Numbered from the stretch's first letter, positions 8,932 to 17,705 are shown. The stretch: 42,760 nt of DNA from Pseudomonadales bacterium (GCA_022822135.1 JAJECH010000010.1:1-42760); one strand, 5' to 3'. Numbers and translations: made by a program. The notes: generated from the sequence alone by a model not told the origin.

Positions 8932-9435
8932 ATGGCAACCGTTCTTGGCATTGACCCTGGCTCACGATATACGGGTTGGGGGATTGTCAGTGCTGACGGG
9001 AATGAGTTGCACCATGTTGCACACGGCGTACTCAAGCTTGGCAACAAGGCAATGGAGCTACGTCTACGTGAAATCTATCTGGGGGTCTCGGACCTGATTA
9101 GTGAGAACCAGATCGATCGGTTCGCGATTGAGACATCCTTTGTCTCGGAGAATCCCCAGACCGCGATCAAGCTTGGACAAGCTCGCGGCGTTGCAATCGC
9201 TGCGGCTGCAGTAAAGGATCTATCCGTCGCCGAATATGCTCCTCGAGAGATCAAGCAGGCGACCGTTGGTACAGGTCGGGCGACAAAAGAACAGGTTCAG
9301 TACATGGTCAAAGTCCTTCTGAATCTCAGGGAAGCGCCTGATACCGACAGCGCAGACGCATTGGCCGTGGCGATTTGTGATTTACACGCAAAGCGATATC
9401 GAGCGTCCATTGATCGAGGGAAAAGTCTCGGATAA
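8932..9435 (+). CDS. ruvC: Holliday junction resolvase RuvC
   Basis: A 167-residue endonuclease that cuts Holliday junctions symmetrically in concert with RuvAB. The four acidic catalytic residues of the RNase H-like fold are present: D8 (LGIDPGSRYTGWG), E67 (FAIETSF), D139 and D142 (DTDSADALAVA). The length is typical. It starts with ATG two bases after yebC, and ruvA follows after nine bases. Confidence 0.98.
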   Translation: MATVLGIDPGSRYTGWGIVSADGNELHHVAHGVLKLGNKAMELRLREIYLGVSDLISENQIDRFAIETSFVSENPQTAIKLGQARGVAIAAAAVKDLSVAEYAPREIKQATVGTGRATKEQVQYMVKVLLNLREAPDTDSADALAVAICDLHAKRYRASIDRGKSLG

Positions 9436-9444
9436 TTCCTTTCC

Positions 9445-10053
9445 ATGATCGGACGATTAAGCGGCGTCTTAGCGGCGCTCGATGACAATCTTGCGCTGGT
9501 GGATGTCAACGGCGTTGGCTACGACGTTGTGATCCCGCGACGTCTTTGCGATCGAGTGTCGGTAGGTGATCCTCTTATCCTCCATACGCATTTGTCAGTC
9601 GTGAACGACGTCCAACAGCTCTACGGCTTCGAATCCATCGCTGACAGGATGGTCTTTCGAAAATTACTTGGGGTGAATCGACTCGGTCCAAAGTCAGCGG
9701 CGGCATTAGTTTCGGAATTGAGCGGTCACGAAATCGCCCTAGCGATCGAAGCGCAGGATTCCCGCGTCCTGACGGTCGCTCAAGGTATCGGAAATAAAGC
9801 AGCGGAGTCGATTGTTTTCGCTCTTCGGGAGGACGTACCGAAATGGGGTCTTTCGGTTGATGCGACAGCTGCTGGATCTGATGCGAATTATTCGGTGTCG
9901 GTCTCGGTGACGTCACAAGCCATCATGGCATTGCGTCAGCTTGGCTTTCAACGCCTTGAAGCAGAAGATGCGGTCGCGCAAGCACATGAAGATGGTCTAG
10001 AGGTCGGTGAACTGATTCAACGAGCACTTCGATTGATAGGTACCAAAGTTTGA
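9445..10053 (+). CDS. ruvA: Holliday junction DNA helicase subunit RuvA
   Basis: A 202-residue subunit that binds the four-way junction and targets the RuvB motors. The N-terminal OB domain starts MIGRLSGVLAALDDN. Helix-hairpin-helix motifs follow at about 71-130 (FRKLLGVNRLGPKSAAAL and VAQGIGNKAAESIVF). Domain III, which contacts RuvB, is at the C-terminus (ALRQLGFQRLEAEDAV). The stop TGA overlaps the TTG start of ruvB in a TTGA arrangement, suggesting translational coupling. Confidence 0.98.
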   Translation: MIGRLSGVLAALDDNLALVDVNGVGYDVVIPRRLCDRVSVGDPLILHTHLSVVNDVQQLYGFESIADRMVFRKLLGVNRLGPKSAAALVSELSGHEIALAIEAQDSRVLTVAQGIGNKAAESIVFALREDVPKWGLSVDATAAGSDANYSVSVSVTSQAIMALRQLGFQRLEAEDAVAQAHEDGLEVGELIQRALRLIGTKV

Positions 10054-11078
10054 GTCGCGAAATAGCTGAAGATTCACCGGTACGTGTCATCAACAGTGAC
10101 GAGGACAGTCGTTACGAAAAAATCTTACGGCCGTCTTTGTTTAAAGAGTTCATCGGACAGGATAACGTAAAAGATCAGCTGTCGATCGCGATTAAAGCCG
10201 CTGATAAGCGTCAAGAAGCACTTGAGCACGTCCTAATCTACGGACCTCCCGGTCTAGGTAAGACCACGATTGCTCGAATCATTGCGAATGAGCGCGGTGT
10301 GCCGTTTCGACAAACATCGGGTCCGGTCATTGAACGTCGCGGCGATATTGCCGCGCTTCTTTCACAGCTTGAACCTTATTCGGTGTTGTTCATCGATGAA
10401 ATTCATCGGCTACCTTCCCATATCGAGGAGATTCTGTATCCAGCCATGGAGGATTTGATGTTCGATATCGTGATCGGTGAGGGACCCGGTGCAAACGCCG
10501 TGCGCATCGGATTGCAGCCTTTTACGTTGATCGGCGCCACCACACGGGCTGGCATGTTGACCTCGCCCCTTCGTGATCGATTTGGCCACCAGATCAAGCT
10601 GGCGTACTACGATGACGACGCACTAACAAAGATTGTGGGTGTCTCAGCATCTAAACTGAATTTCGAAATTGATCACACCGCTTCTCAGGAAATAGCGCGC
10701 CGCGCGCGCGGCACGCCACGAATCGCGAATCGATTACTGCGACGTGTGCGCGATTTCGCCGAAGTAGAAGGAGACGGTCAGGGTGAGATTGAAACGGCGC
10801 GTGAAGCGTTGGGAAGACTAGGCGTCGACTCAATTGGATTAGATACGCTTGACACACAATATTTATCGATGCTGATAGAGAAATTTGGGGGTACTGCAGG
10901 TCTAGAAACGATGGCGGCTGCACTCGGTGAGGAGACAAGTACGTTAGAGGACGTGGTTGAACCGTTTCTAATTCAGCGCGGTTTTATTGGTAAGACGTCA
11001 CGTGGTCGAACCATCACAGAACTTGGCATTCGCCATCTCAATCTGGATCTGCCACCTACCGATGGCGATCTGTTCTAA
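10050..11078 (+). CDS. ruvB: Holliday junction branch migration ATPase RuvB
   Basis: A 342-residue AAA+ hexameric motor. Walker A is GPPGLGKTT, Walker B LFIDEIHR, sensor 1 ATTRAG and the arginine-finger region SPLRDRFG; the winged-helix C-terminus ends with QRGFIGKTSRGR. The start is TTG at 10050, overlapping the ruvA stop by four bases; the first in-frame ATG is far too late. tolQ follows after 33 bases without the ybgC thioesterase gene often found there. Confidence 0.98.
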   Translation: MSREIAEDSPVRVINSDEDSRYEKILRPSLFKEFIGQDNVKDQLSIAIKAADKRQEALEHVLIYGPPGLGKTTIARIIANERGVPFRQTSGPVIERRGDIAALLSQLEPYSVLFIDEIHRLPSHIEEILYPAMEDLMFDIVIGEGPGANAVRIGLQPFTLIGATTRAGMLTSPLRDRFGHQIKLAYYDDDALTKIVGVSASKLNFEIDHTASQEIARRARGTPRIANRLLRRVRDFAEVEGDGQGEIETAREALGRLGVDSIGLDTLDTQYLSMLIEKFGGTAGLETMAAALGEETSTLEDVVEPFLIQRGFIGKTSRGRTITELGIRHLNLDLPPTDGDLF

Positions 11079-11111
11079 CAGAATTGAAACTAACACGTAG
11101 AATCGTGCCGC

Positions 11112-11789
11112 ATGAATGAACCACTATCCGTCTATTCCCTGATCGCGAACGCGTCATGGCCAGTGCTTGTGATCATCATCGGTCTGATGCTGGCTTCGCT
11201 TGTCTCGTGGACGATGATCGTTCAACGGTGGCTTGCGCTAAGTAGAGCGTTACGCGATCTGCAGTCATTTGAAGATTTCTTCTGGAGCGGACGCAATCTA
11301 CGTGATATCTACAGCGACATTTCGCAAGAAACGGAACATACTGGAATCGAATCGGTATTTCTTGCCGGATTCAGTGAATTCGAGCGCTTGAGCGAACAAA
11401 ACGCCGACGCGGACGCGATCATGACGGGGGTTCAGCGAGCTACGAGAGTCGCTGTAACCCGCGAGGAAATCAACCTCGAACTACATTTAGGTTTCTTGGC
11501 GACACTGGGATCAACCGCGCCATACATCGGCTTATTTGGAACCGTGATCGGCATCATCAACTCTTTTCGCTCTTTAGTAAATCTCAGTCAAGCGACGTTA
11601 GCGTCGGTGGCACCAGGCATCTCTGAAGCGCTCATCGCAACGGCGATCGGTTTGTTTGTAGCGATACCCGCCGTTATCGCGTTCAACCGCTTTTCGGCTC
11701 GAGTCGAGGTGTTAACAAAAGGCTACGAGTCGTTCGTTGACGAGTTAATCTCGATTCTCTTCCGAGCATCTCAGGCGAGGAGTCCTTAA
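11112..11789 (+). CDS. tolQ: Tol-Pal system proton channel subunit TolQ
   Basis: A 225-residue inner-membrane protein of the TolQ/ExbB/MotA family. An N-terminal membrane segment (about residues 15-38) precedes a cytoplasmic loop. Two further membrane helices (about 130-160 and 172-195) contain the conserved GLFGTVIGIINSF and the pore Thr/Ala motifs GISEALIATAIGLFVAIPAV. With TolR it converts the proton gradient into TolA movement for outer-membrane constriction at division. tolR starts at the base after its stop codon. Confidence 0.97.
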   Translation: MNEPLSVYSLIANASWPVLVIIIGLMLASLVSWTMIVQRWLALSRALRDLQSFEDFFWSGRNLRDIYSDISQETEHTGIESVFLAGFSEFERLSEQNADADAIMTGVQRATRVAVTREEINLELHLGFLATLGSTAPYIGLFGTVIGIINSFRSLVNLSQATLASVAPGISEALIATAIGLFVAIPAVIAFNRFSARVEVLTKGYESFVDELISILFRASQARSP

Positions 11790-12212
11790 ATGCCTGCGGC
11801 GAGACGTCGGCCGATGTCTGAAATCAATGTCGTGCCGTATATCGATGTGATGCTGGTACTGCTGGTCATTTTTATGGCGGCTGCCCCGATGCTTGCTCAG
11901 GGCATCCAGCTGGACTTGCCAAAAGAACCCTCTGAACCGTTAGAGCGAAGCGAGCAAGACCCGCTGATTGTCAGCATTCAACGAGACGGATCCATGTACT
12001 TAAACGTGGGAAACGAGGAGGAACCCGTAAGTATTTCACAGGCTGAGCTGCAGGATCGTGCGATGAAGGTACTGCGAGCGCGACCGGATGTCCCGGTGTT
12101 TGTGCGAGGCGATACTGAACTTCCGTACGGATCCATCGTGAACGTCATGACGATTTTGCAGCAGGCAGGTGCAGAGAGCGTGGGATTGCTCACCGAACCA
12201 CCGTCAATATGA
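11790..12212 (+). CDS. tolR: Tol-Pal system protein TolR
   Basis: A 140-residue ExbD/TolR family protein. The single membrane helix holds the proton-carrying Asp (VVPYIDVMLVLLVIFMAAAP, Asp about residue 19), and the rest is periplasmic. Two TolR helices plug the TolQ pentamer. A GAGGAG sequence inside the end of tolQ serves as ribosome site. Its stop overlaps the tolA start (ATGA). Confidence 0.97.
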   Translation: MPAARRRPMSEINVVPYIDVMLVLLVIFMAAAPMLAQGIQLDLPKEPSEPLERSEQDPLIVSIQRDGSMYLNVGNEEEPVSISQAELQDRAMKVLRARPDVPVFVRGDTELPYGSIVNVMTILQQAGAESVGLLTEPPSI

Positions 12213-12898
12213 CCTCACCCTTAATCTACATACAACGATATGCGATCGCGTTCGCTGTCGCTTTATCTTTGCATGTAACGCTCTTTGTTTCTCTTCAAGC
12301 GGCGATCGAGACGCTAACGCCTCAAGCCGATAAGTCGATCATCGAGCCGAGACCACTCAAGGCACGATTAATCCGGATGAGACCTGAGGTCGCGGCACCA
12401 GCGACTTCAAGCAGTCCAGTTCCGCCCGATACGAGTTTGGACGACGATAAGAAACCGGAGAATCTGTCGAGTCTTGAGGAAGAACAAAAGCAACTAGAGC
12501 GATTGAGAAAAGAGCGCGAAGCTCGATTGGCAGAACTTAGGAATCGTGCGTTTAGGGATGCAGTCGGTGAAGAACTTACCGCTGAGACGTTGGAAGCAAT
12601 CCAAGATGTATCGCAGGTTTACATCACTGAGATTTATTTGGCAGTTGTCGAGAATTGGTCACGACCACCGAGCGCACGCAACGACATGTCAGCGATTGTG
12701 CTGGTTGAATTGTTTCCGTCGGGTGACTTGAATACCGTCGGTGTGGTGGAATCGAGCGGCAACGACGCGTTTGACCGTTCTGCATTGAACGCAGTTAGGC
12801 GTGCTGCACCATTCGCTGTTCCGGATGATCTCGCTTTGTTTGAGTCGAGTTTTCGGTCATTTACTTTGAACTTCCGCCCCGAGGATTTATTGCGTTGA
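12209..12898 (+). CDS. tolA: Tol-Pal system protein TolA (short form)
   Basis: A 229-residue protein, much shorter than the 421 residues of E. coli TolA. Residues about 10-32 are a membrane anchor with the Ser-His motif (ALSLHVTLF) that contacts TolQ. A Pro-rich stretch and a short charged helical region follow (SLEEEQKQLERLRKEREARLAELRNRAF). The C-terminal about 95 residues form a TonB/TolA domain (VVENWSRPP..., ELFPSGDLNTVGVVESSGN) that binds TolB/Pal. The short helix implies a shorter reach across the periplasm. Overlap at both ends couples it to tolR and tolB. Confidence 0.93.
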   Translation: MTSPLIYIQRYAIAFAVALSLHVTLFVSLQAAIETLTPQADKSIIEPRPLKARLIRMRPEVAAPATSSSPVPPDTSLDDDKKPENLSSLEEEQKQLERLRKEREARLAELRNRAFRDAVGEELTAETLEAIQDVSQVYITEIYLAVVENWSRPPSARNDMSAIVLVELFPSGDLNTVGVVESSGNDAFDRSALNAVRRAAPFAVPDDLALFESSFRSFTLNFRPEDLLR

Positions 12899-14196
12899 AG
12901 CGTTTGTTGGTGGCAGCGTGTTTGATCGCTGCAAGCACGTCGACTCCATTCGAAATTGTGATTGATCGCGGCGTTGATACGCTCACACCCATCGCGGTTG
13001 TGCCATTTCGAATTTACGAAAACGCGATTGACATCACGCCAATCGTGAATTCTGACTTAAGTAGCAGTGGTCAGTTTCGCCCAATTGATGAATCGAACAT
13101 GCTCTCACTACCGAGTAGTGCTGATGAAGTCTTGTACCACGACTGGCGCGTGCTCAAAACTGAATACGTGGTTGTCGGGTCGGTGTTCATCGACGGGTTG
13201 GGTTTGCTAGTCGCTGAATTTGAGGTCATCGATGTCAATCAAGAGCAAGTCTTGCAGTCTGGTCAAGTAAAAGGTCACGTTGAGGATCCGCGCTCACTTG
13301 CACATCATGTGTCAGATGAGGTGTTCAGGGCGATGACGGGAATTCCGGGAGCGTTCTCGACCCGCGTCGCTTACGTTCTGGTTGAGAACCGAACACAAGT
13401 AGATGAACGCCATACGTTGATGATTGCGGATTTCGACGGCGAACGCGAAACACCAATTTTGATTTCAGGCCAACCGATTCTTTCACCGGCGTGGTCGTCA
13501 GACGGTAAGCAATTAGCGTACGTTTCTTTTGAAGCCGGTTCGTCAGCCATTCACATCATCAATCTCGAAACAGGTCAATCGCGTTTGCTTGCAAGTTTCG
13601 AGGGCATCAATAGCGCGCCCGCATTTTCACCGGATGGAAGTCACATCGCAATGGTCCTATCACGCGATGGCAATCCGGATATCTACACGATCGAAGTTGC
13701 GTCCAACGTGATACGTCGGATTACCAATCATCGCGCAATCGACACAGAACCTGTCTGGGAACTGAACGGCGAGCACTTAATTTTTACATCTGATCGCGGT
13801 GGATCACCGCAAATCTACCGCGTTAACGTTGATTCCCTTCGGGTGACGAGGTTAACGTATGAAGGCAGATATAACGCACGGCCACGTGTGATGCCGGACA
13901 ATACGCACTTTATTTTCGTGCATCGTTCAGCGTCAGGATTTCATATCGCATGGCGCGATTTGGCGGGAAATCGGGCGGCACGAATCTTGTCGTCGAACGT
14001 ACTTGACGAATCACCATCGGTCGCTCCGAACGGAGTCATGATGATGTATTCAACTAAATCAAATAGAAAAGGTATACTATCCATTGTGTCGGTCAGCGGT
14101 GAAGTTGAGTACAAACTTACATCCTCGACCGGAGATGTAATTGAACCTGCGTGGTCGCCTTATTTGCCGCTAACAACCACCTTCGTCGAGCGCTAG
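12895..14196 (+). CDS. tolB: Tol-Pal system beta-propeller TolB
   Basis: A 433-residue periplasmic protein. A short Sec signal peptide (about residues 1-17) is followed by the N-terminal TolB domain (to about 165). Then come WD40-like PD40 propeller repeats with the usual motifs PAWSSDGKQLAYVSFE, PAFSPDGSHIAMVLSRDGNPDIY and FTSDRGGSPQIYRVN. TolB shuttles between Pal and TolA. The start is TTG at 12895, overlapping the tolA stop as TTGA, like the ruvA-ruvB junction. The length is normal. Confidence 0.96.
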   Translation: MKRLLVAACLIAASTSTPFEIVIDRGVDTLTPIAVVPFRIYENAIDITPIVNSDLSSSGQFRPIDESNMLSLPSSADEVLYHDWRVLKTEYVVVGSVFIDGLGLLVAEFEVIDVNQEQVLQSGQVKGHVEDPRSLAHHVSDEVFRAMTGIPGAFSTRVAYVLVENRTQVDERHTLMIADFDGERETPILISGQPILSPAWSSDGKQLAYVSFEAGSSAIHIINLETGQSRLLASFEGINSAPAFSPDGSHIAMVLSRDGNPDIYTIEVASNVIRRITNHRAIDTEPVWELNGEHLIFTSDRGGSPQIYRVNVDSLRVTRLTYEGRYNARPRVMPDNTHFIFVHRSASGFHIAWRDLAGNRAARILSSNVLDESPSVAPNGVMMMYSTKSNRKGILSIVSVSGEVEYKLTSSTGDVIEPAWSPYLPLTTTFVER

Positions 14197-14222
14197 GCGA
14201 GTCGAAATACGGAGAGACTTGA

Positions 14223-14786
14223 ATGTCCCACTTGAAGAATGGCGCATGGATCGCCTTGTTGCTGGTGTGTGGTCTATTAACTGCATGCGCCAGCCAGACT
14301 GGCTGCGGTGCGCCCGAGGAAGTTCCGGTGGTCGTAGACCAAAGACCTGAAAAAGACACTAAACCACCAGAAGTCCCGAAACCTGAAGTCGAGGAGGTAC
14401 CCGACTTTATAGAGTTGCCTGACGGGACACTCGTAGCTGTTGATTCTGATGGTAGTGTGATTCGATCAGTGTTCAATTTCGAGTTTGACGAATCTGAAAT
14501 CGGAAGTAGCGATTTCCGAGTACTGCAACAGCATGCTGCTCGACTCAACCGTAATCGCGATCAATCCGTGGCCATTGATGGTCACTGTGACGAACGTGGA
14601 ACACGGGAATACAATCTTGCTCTTGGCGAGCGTCGCGCCATGGCAGTCCAAGATTTTCTCCTAGCAAATGGAGTACGACCTTCACAGATGTCAGCGCGGA
14701 GTTTTGGAGAAGAACGCCCGGTTGACACTGGCTCGGATGAAGCAGCTTGGGCGAAAAACCGACGCGTAGAGCTGAAGTACGAGTGA
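14223..14786 (+). CDS. pal: Peptidoglycan-associated lipoprotein Pal
   Basis: A 187-residue outer-membrane lipoprotein. A signal peptide with lipobox LTAC places the lipidated Cys at residue 21. A Pro/Glu-rich linker follows. The OmpA-like peptidoglycan-binding domain (about 78-187) contains VAIDGHCDERGTREYNLALG and, near the end, NRRVELKYE. It anchors the outer membrane to peptidoglycan and is the target of TolA/TolB. It has an ATG start with GGAGAG upstream. Confidence 0.97.
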   Translation: MSHLKNGAWIALLLVCGLLTACASQTGCGAPEEVPVVVDQRPEKDTKPPEVPKPEVEEVPDFIELPDGTLVAVDSDGSVIRSVFNFEFDESEIGSSDFRVLQQHAARLNRNRDQSVAIDGHCDERGTREYNLALGERRAMAVQDFLLANGVRPSQMSARSFGEERPVDTGSDEAAWAKNRRVELKYE

Positions 14787-14856
14787 AGCGCACCGGAAAC
14801 GGATAACGATCTAGTGAGGTTGACGTAAGCCGCTTCCAGTCAGCTTTAATAGCATG

Positions 14857-14897
14857 CGTGGTTCTCGCCGGACTTAATTCGTCCGGCGAGAACCATG
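14857..14897 (+). repeat. Near-perfect long hairpin at the start of cpoB
   Basis: A perfect 14-bp stem (14860-14873 with 14881-14894, arm GGTTCTCGCCGGAC) encloses a 7-base loop. It extends by T-A, G-T and C-G pairs to 14857/14897, 17 pairs in all. No T-run follows. It overlaps the first in-frame GTG of cpoB. It may regulate translation of cpoB or be a Pal/CpoB processing site. Confidence 0.7.
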
Positions 14898-15616
14898 ATT
14901 ACCAGACTTCTGATTCGACTGAATCTCCTGTCCTCGAGGATGATCAGGTCGTTGATCCGCTCGAAATTCTTGAGACGGATGCAGGTCGTCTAGACGAATC
15001 TAATCAGGTACCCGCGCAACAATCTGAAGACGAACGTCTACTTACGTTATTCACTCGTATTCAAGCACTAGAACGCGAATATTCGATCCTTCATGGTAGG
15101 GTCGAAGAACTTGAGCACTTGTACCAAGAAGAACGACACATGAATCGTCGTCGATTCTTGGACATGGATCGGCGATTGCGGGAACAATTCGGGAACCAGC
15201 TCGCGCCCGAAGACGCATTAACGAATGAAGACGTCAATTCCGAAATAGGAATGTATCGTCGCGGGATGGCATTTGTGGATGCCGACGAGTACGTTCAAGC
15301 TGCAGATCTTTTTCAACAAATTGTTGACACGTTTCCGAACGGGGAACGCGTGCCTGATGCGATGTACTGGTTAGCGGAAATATATCGAAACGTAGACCCA
15401 AAGGATCTCGAAAAATCGCGCCAGTTTTTCGTGCAAATGGTGACGTTGTATTCCGACCATGCACGTATCCCGGAGGCTCTCGCAAAACTCGGAATGGTGT
15501 ATCACGAATTGGGTAACGTGACGCGTGCGCTCGAGTATCTGGACCGTGTTGTGGCGGAGTATCCGGACCACGATGCGGCTCGTTTAGCTGAAACTTACGC
15601 CCAAGAATTAAGGTAG
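14858..15616 (+). CDS. cpoB: Cell division coordinator CpoB (YbgF)
   Basis: A periplasmic protein that links Tol-Pal action to septal peptidoglycan synthesis. A trimerising coiled coil lies at about residues 60-110 (IQALEREYSILHGRVEELEH). TPR units occupy the C-terminal 125 residues (EIGMYRRGMAFVDADEYVQA..., PDAMYWLAEIYR, ALAKLGMVYHELGN). The start is uncertain. The first standard in-frame start is GTG 14858, but the frame is open from 14807 and the upstream codons read SRFQSALIACVVLAG, which looks like a signal peptide. The real start may therefore be a non-standard codon near 14819-14828, or a one-base error may hide a GTG at 14814. A long hairpin covers the GTG. Confidence 0.9.
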   Translation: MVLAGLNSSGENHDYQTSDSTESPVLEDDQVVDPLEILETDAGRLDESNQVPAQQSEDERLLTLFTRIQALEREYSILHGRVEELEHLYQEERHMNRRRFLDMDRRLREQFGNQLAPEDALTNEDVNSEIGMYRRGMAFVDADEYVQAADLFQQIVDTFPNGERVPDAMYWLAEIYRNVDPKDLEKSRQFFVQMVTLYSDHARIPEALAKLGMVYHELGNVTRALEYLDRVVAEYPDHDAARLAETYAQELR

Positions 15617-15623
15617 AGATAGC

Positions 15624-15648
15624 GACCGTTTAAACGGTCAAGATTTTT
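15624..15648 (+). terminator. Terminator of the tol-pal-cpoB operon
   Basis: The 16-bp palindrome GACCGTTTAAACGGTC at 15624-15639 is followed by AAGATTTTT. It lies eight bases after the cpoB stop. The T-run is on the forward side; on the reverse strand it also separates cpoB from the tRNA-Lys gene. Confidence 0.75.
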
Positions 15649-15655
15649 CAAGAAC

Positions 15656-15731
15656 TGGTGGGTCGTCTGGGATTCGAACCCAGGACCAACAGGTTAAAAG
15701 CCTGGTGCTCTACCAACTGAGCTAACGACCC
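15656..15731 (-). tRNA. tRNA-Lys (anticodon TTT)
   Basis: A 76-base cloverleaf on the reverse strand. The acceptor arm GGGTCGT pairs with ACGACCC, followed by discriminator A and an encoded CCA. The D arm is AGCTCAGTTGGTAGAGC, the anticodon loop CTTTTAA carries TTT, and the T arm is TGGGTTCGAATCCCA. It converges with the tol-pal operon. A tRNA-Lys next to cpoB is also known from E. coli, there in the same direction. Confidence 0.97.
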
Positions 15732-15853
15732 TGATTTTGAGGTGCGGATTTTAAGTTTTAAAGGGATGGTATGTGTATTTCTGTGTTGATCCAGATCGTT
15801 GACGTTAAACTCCGCAATCCCTATTTCGTTTAAATCTCTGAGCAGCAAGATCC

Positions 15854-16630
15854 ATGTCGTTAACCACGTTAAGCCGATCCATCGAAGGTAAAGTCGCACT
15901 AATAACGGGTGCCGCGAGCGGCATGGGTCAAGCGACGGCAGAACTTTTTGCAGAACAAGGCGCGAAGGTTGCGCTTACAGACGTTTCGATTGAAGCGCAG
16001 GAGCAAGTGGTCGAACGGATCACGTCGGCAGGATATCTTGCGAGAGGCTGGCATCTGGATGTAATGGCGGCGTCGCAAATTGAAGAACGCGTGGTCGAAA
16101 TCGCAGAGCACTTCGGTGGTTTGGACATCCTTGTAAATAATGCAGGAATCGGCGCGGGTGGTCCGGTTGATGCAGATGACTACGAGGCTGTTTGGGAACG
16201 TGGTATCAACACCATGCTCACTGCACACGTTCGGATGATTCGCGCGGCCTTGCCGTATTTAAGGCAGTCTGACAGCGCCCGCATCGTCAACATCGCTTCG
16301 ACTGAAGGCCTTGGTGCGACAAAGCTAAATAGTGCTTACGCCACGGCAAAAACGGGTGTCATAGGCTTGACGAGATCGCTCGCTGTTGAATTTGGCACTG
16401 AAGGCATCACGGTGAATTGCATTTGTCCAGGACCGATTCGTACCGGAATGACTGCGAGAATTGAAGAAGCTGACAAGCGCGAGTATGCGCGTCGGCGCGT
16501 CGCTCTAAAACGCTACGCGATCCCCGAAGAGGTAGCGCATATGACCCTAAGTCTGGTATTACCGGCAGCTTCGTTCGTTACAGGTGTTGCTTTGCCGGTG
16601 GACGGCGGATTGACCATTAAGAACGCATAG
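15854..16630 (+). CDS. SDR-family NAD(P)-dependent oxidoreductase
   Basis: A 258-residue classical short-chain dehydrogenase. It has the Rossmann motif TGAASGMG (residues 19-26), Asp after beta-2 (ALTDVS, suggesting NAD preference), NNAG at 95-98, and catalytic S149, Y162 and K166. The C-terminal CICPGPIRTGM and GVALPVDGGLTIKNA are family-typical. The substrate cannot be told. The following hydrolase gene starts eight bases on, so the two likely form an operon for catabolism of a hydroxylated or lactone-type compound (inference). Confidence 0.92.
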   Translation: MSLTTLSRSIEGKVALITGAASGMGQATAELFAEQGAKVALTDVSIEAQEQVVERITSAGYLARGWHLDVMAASQIEERVVEIAEHFGGLDILVNNAGIGAGGPVDADDYEAVWERGINTMLTAHVRMIRAALPYLRQSDSARIVNIASTEGLGATKLNSAYATAKTGVIGLTRSLAVEFGTEGITVNCICPGPIRTGMTARIEEADKREYARRRVALKRYAIPEEVAHMTLSLVLPAASFVTGVALPVDGGLTIKNA

Positions 16631-16638
16631 CATCGAAC

Positions 16639-17481
16639 ATGAAGTGGCAAATCGGTGATGTAACGATCACCAAGCTGGTCGAAATCACGTCAGCGAGTCT
16701 GGGAGAGTACATTCTGCCGGACGCATCTACTGTTGCGCTACGAAAAATCGATTGGATTGGTCCGTTTCTCGATGCAGATTCGCGCATGGTGCTGTCCTTT
16801 CACAGTTTGATCGTGCAAACGACCGATCGTCTTGTGATCGTCGACACGTGTATTGGAAACGATAAAACTCGAAATTACCCGCGCTGGAATCGAATGCAGT
16901 CGAGTTTTCGTTCGGATTTGAAGGATGCTGGATTTGAGGAAGATGCATTCGACACGGTTCTATGTACTCACATGCACGTTGATCACGTCGGTTGGAACAC
17001 GTATCGAAACGACGACCGGTGGTTGCCTACATTTAAGAACGCTCGCTATCTATACGCTCGTGAGGAATGGGATCACTGGCAAGTTGAGAGTCAGGAAGAG
17101 TACGGTCCTGTCATCGAAGATTCCGTACAGCCGATCTTTGACCTCGGATTAGCAGACCTCGTTGAGTCGTCGCATTGCGTGAGCGACGAGATTCGGTTAG
17201 TTCCGACCACAGGTCATACACCGGGTCATGTGAGCGTGCACATCAGTTCCCGGGGTGAAGAAGCGATCATTACAGGGGACGTTTTTCACCATCCTTGCCA
17301 AATTGCTCACCCTACATGGTGCGCCACGGCTGACAGCGATCAAGACGCCGCGTTACGAACTCGAAAGGCGTTTCTAAGCGCATATGCAGATCGTCCAGTC
17401 CTCTGCATCGGTACTCACTTCGCCGGCGTGACGGCAGGAAAACTAGTGAGCGACGGTGAGACGTATCGTCTAGACTACTGA
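16639..17481 (+). CDS. Metallo-beta-lactamase-fold hydrolase
   Basis: A 280-residue protein with the zinc-binding motif HMHVDHVG (H111, H113, D115, H116), TGHTPGHVS (third His), TGDVFHHP (bridging Asp) and a late GTHF. The pattern and the N-terminal part resemble the quorum-quenching lactonase/AidC-like and aryl-hydrolase branch of the family, but the substrate is not determined. It probably shares a transcript with the SDR gene upstream. It is the last gene before the IS-rich island. Confidence 0.9.
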   Translation: MKWQIGDVTITKLVEITSASLGEYILPDASTVALRKIDWIGPFLDADSRMVLSFHSLIVQTTDRLVIVDTCIGNDKTRNYPRWNRMQSSFRSDLKDAGFEEDAFDTVLCTHMHVDHVGWNTYRNDDRWLPTFKNARYLYAREEWDHWQVESQEEYGPVIEDSVQPIFDLGLADLVESSHCVSDEIRLVPTTGHTPGHVSVHISSRGEEAIITGDVFHHPCQIAHPTWCATADSDQDAALRTRKAFLSAYADRPVLCIGTHFAGVTAGKLVSDGETYRLDY

Positions 17482-17705
17482 TTACCCCTCTAATGGCATG
17501 TAGCCCTGCCATATTTACGAACTCAACGGATTCGTGGACGTGGTAGAAGGCGTGATTAGGTGAATTAGGACAGTAAATCTGATAGATTGGAAATGTACGG
17601 TTCAAACGCGACGAAGCTTCGACGTTGGGTCCGCTAGCGAAACGGCCGTACCGTCCCGCAGCAGCCATCCCGGATATCGGCAAGGCGGCGGTTGGCTGGA
17701 ACTAG
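17482..17705. other. Non-coding junction leading into the accessory island
   Basis: No gene is supported in these 224 bases. A small stem, ATGGCA/TGCCAT at about 17493-17512, might end the SDR-hydrolase transcript but has no T-run. The G+C-rich end (from about 17640) is continuous with the IS21 remnant. Confidence 0.4.
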
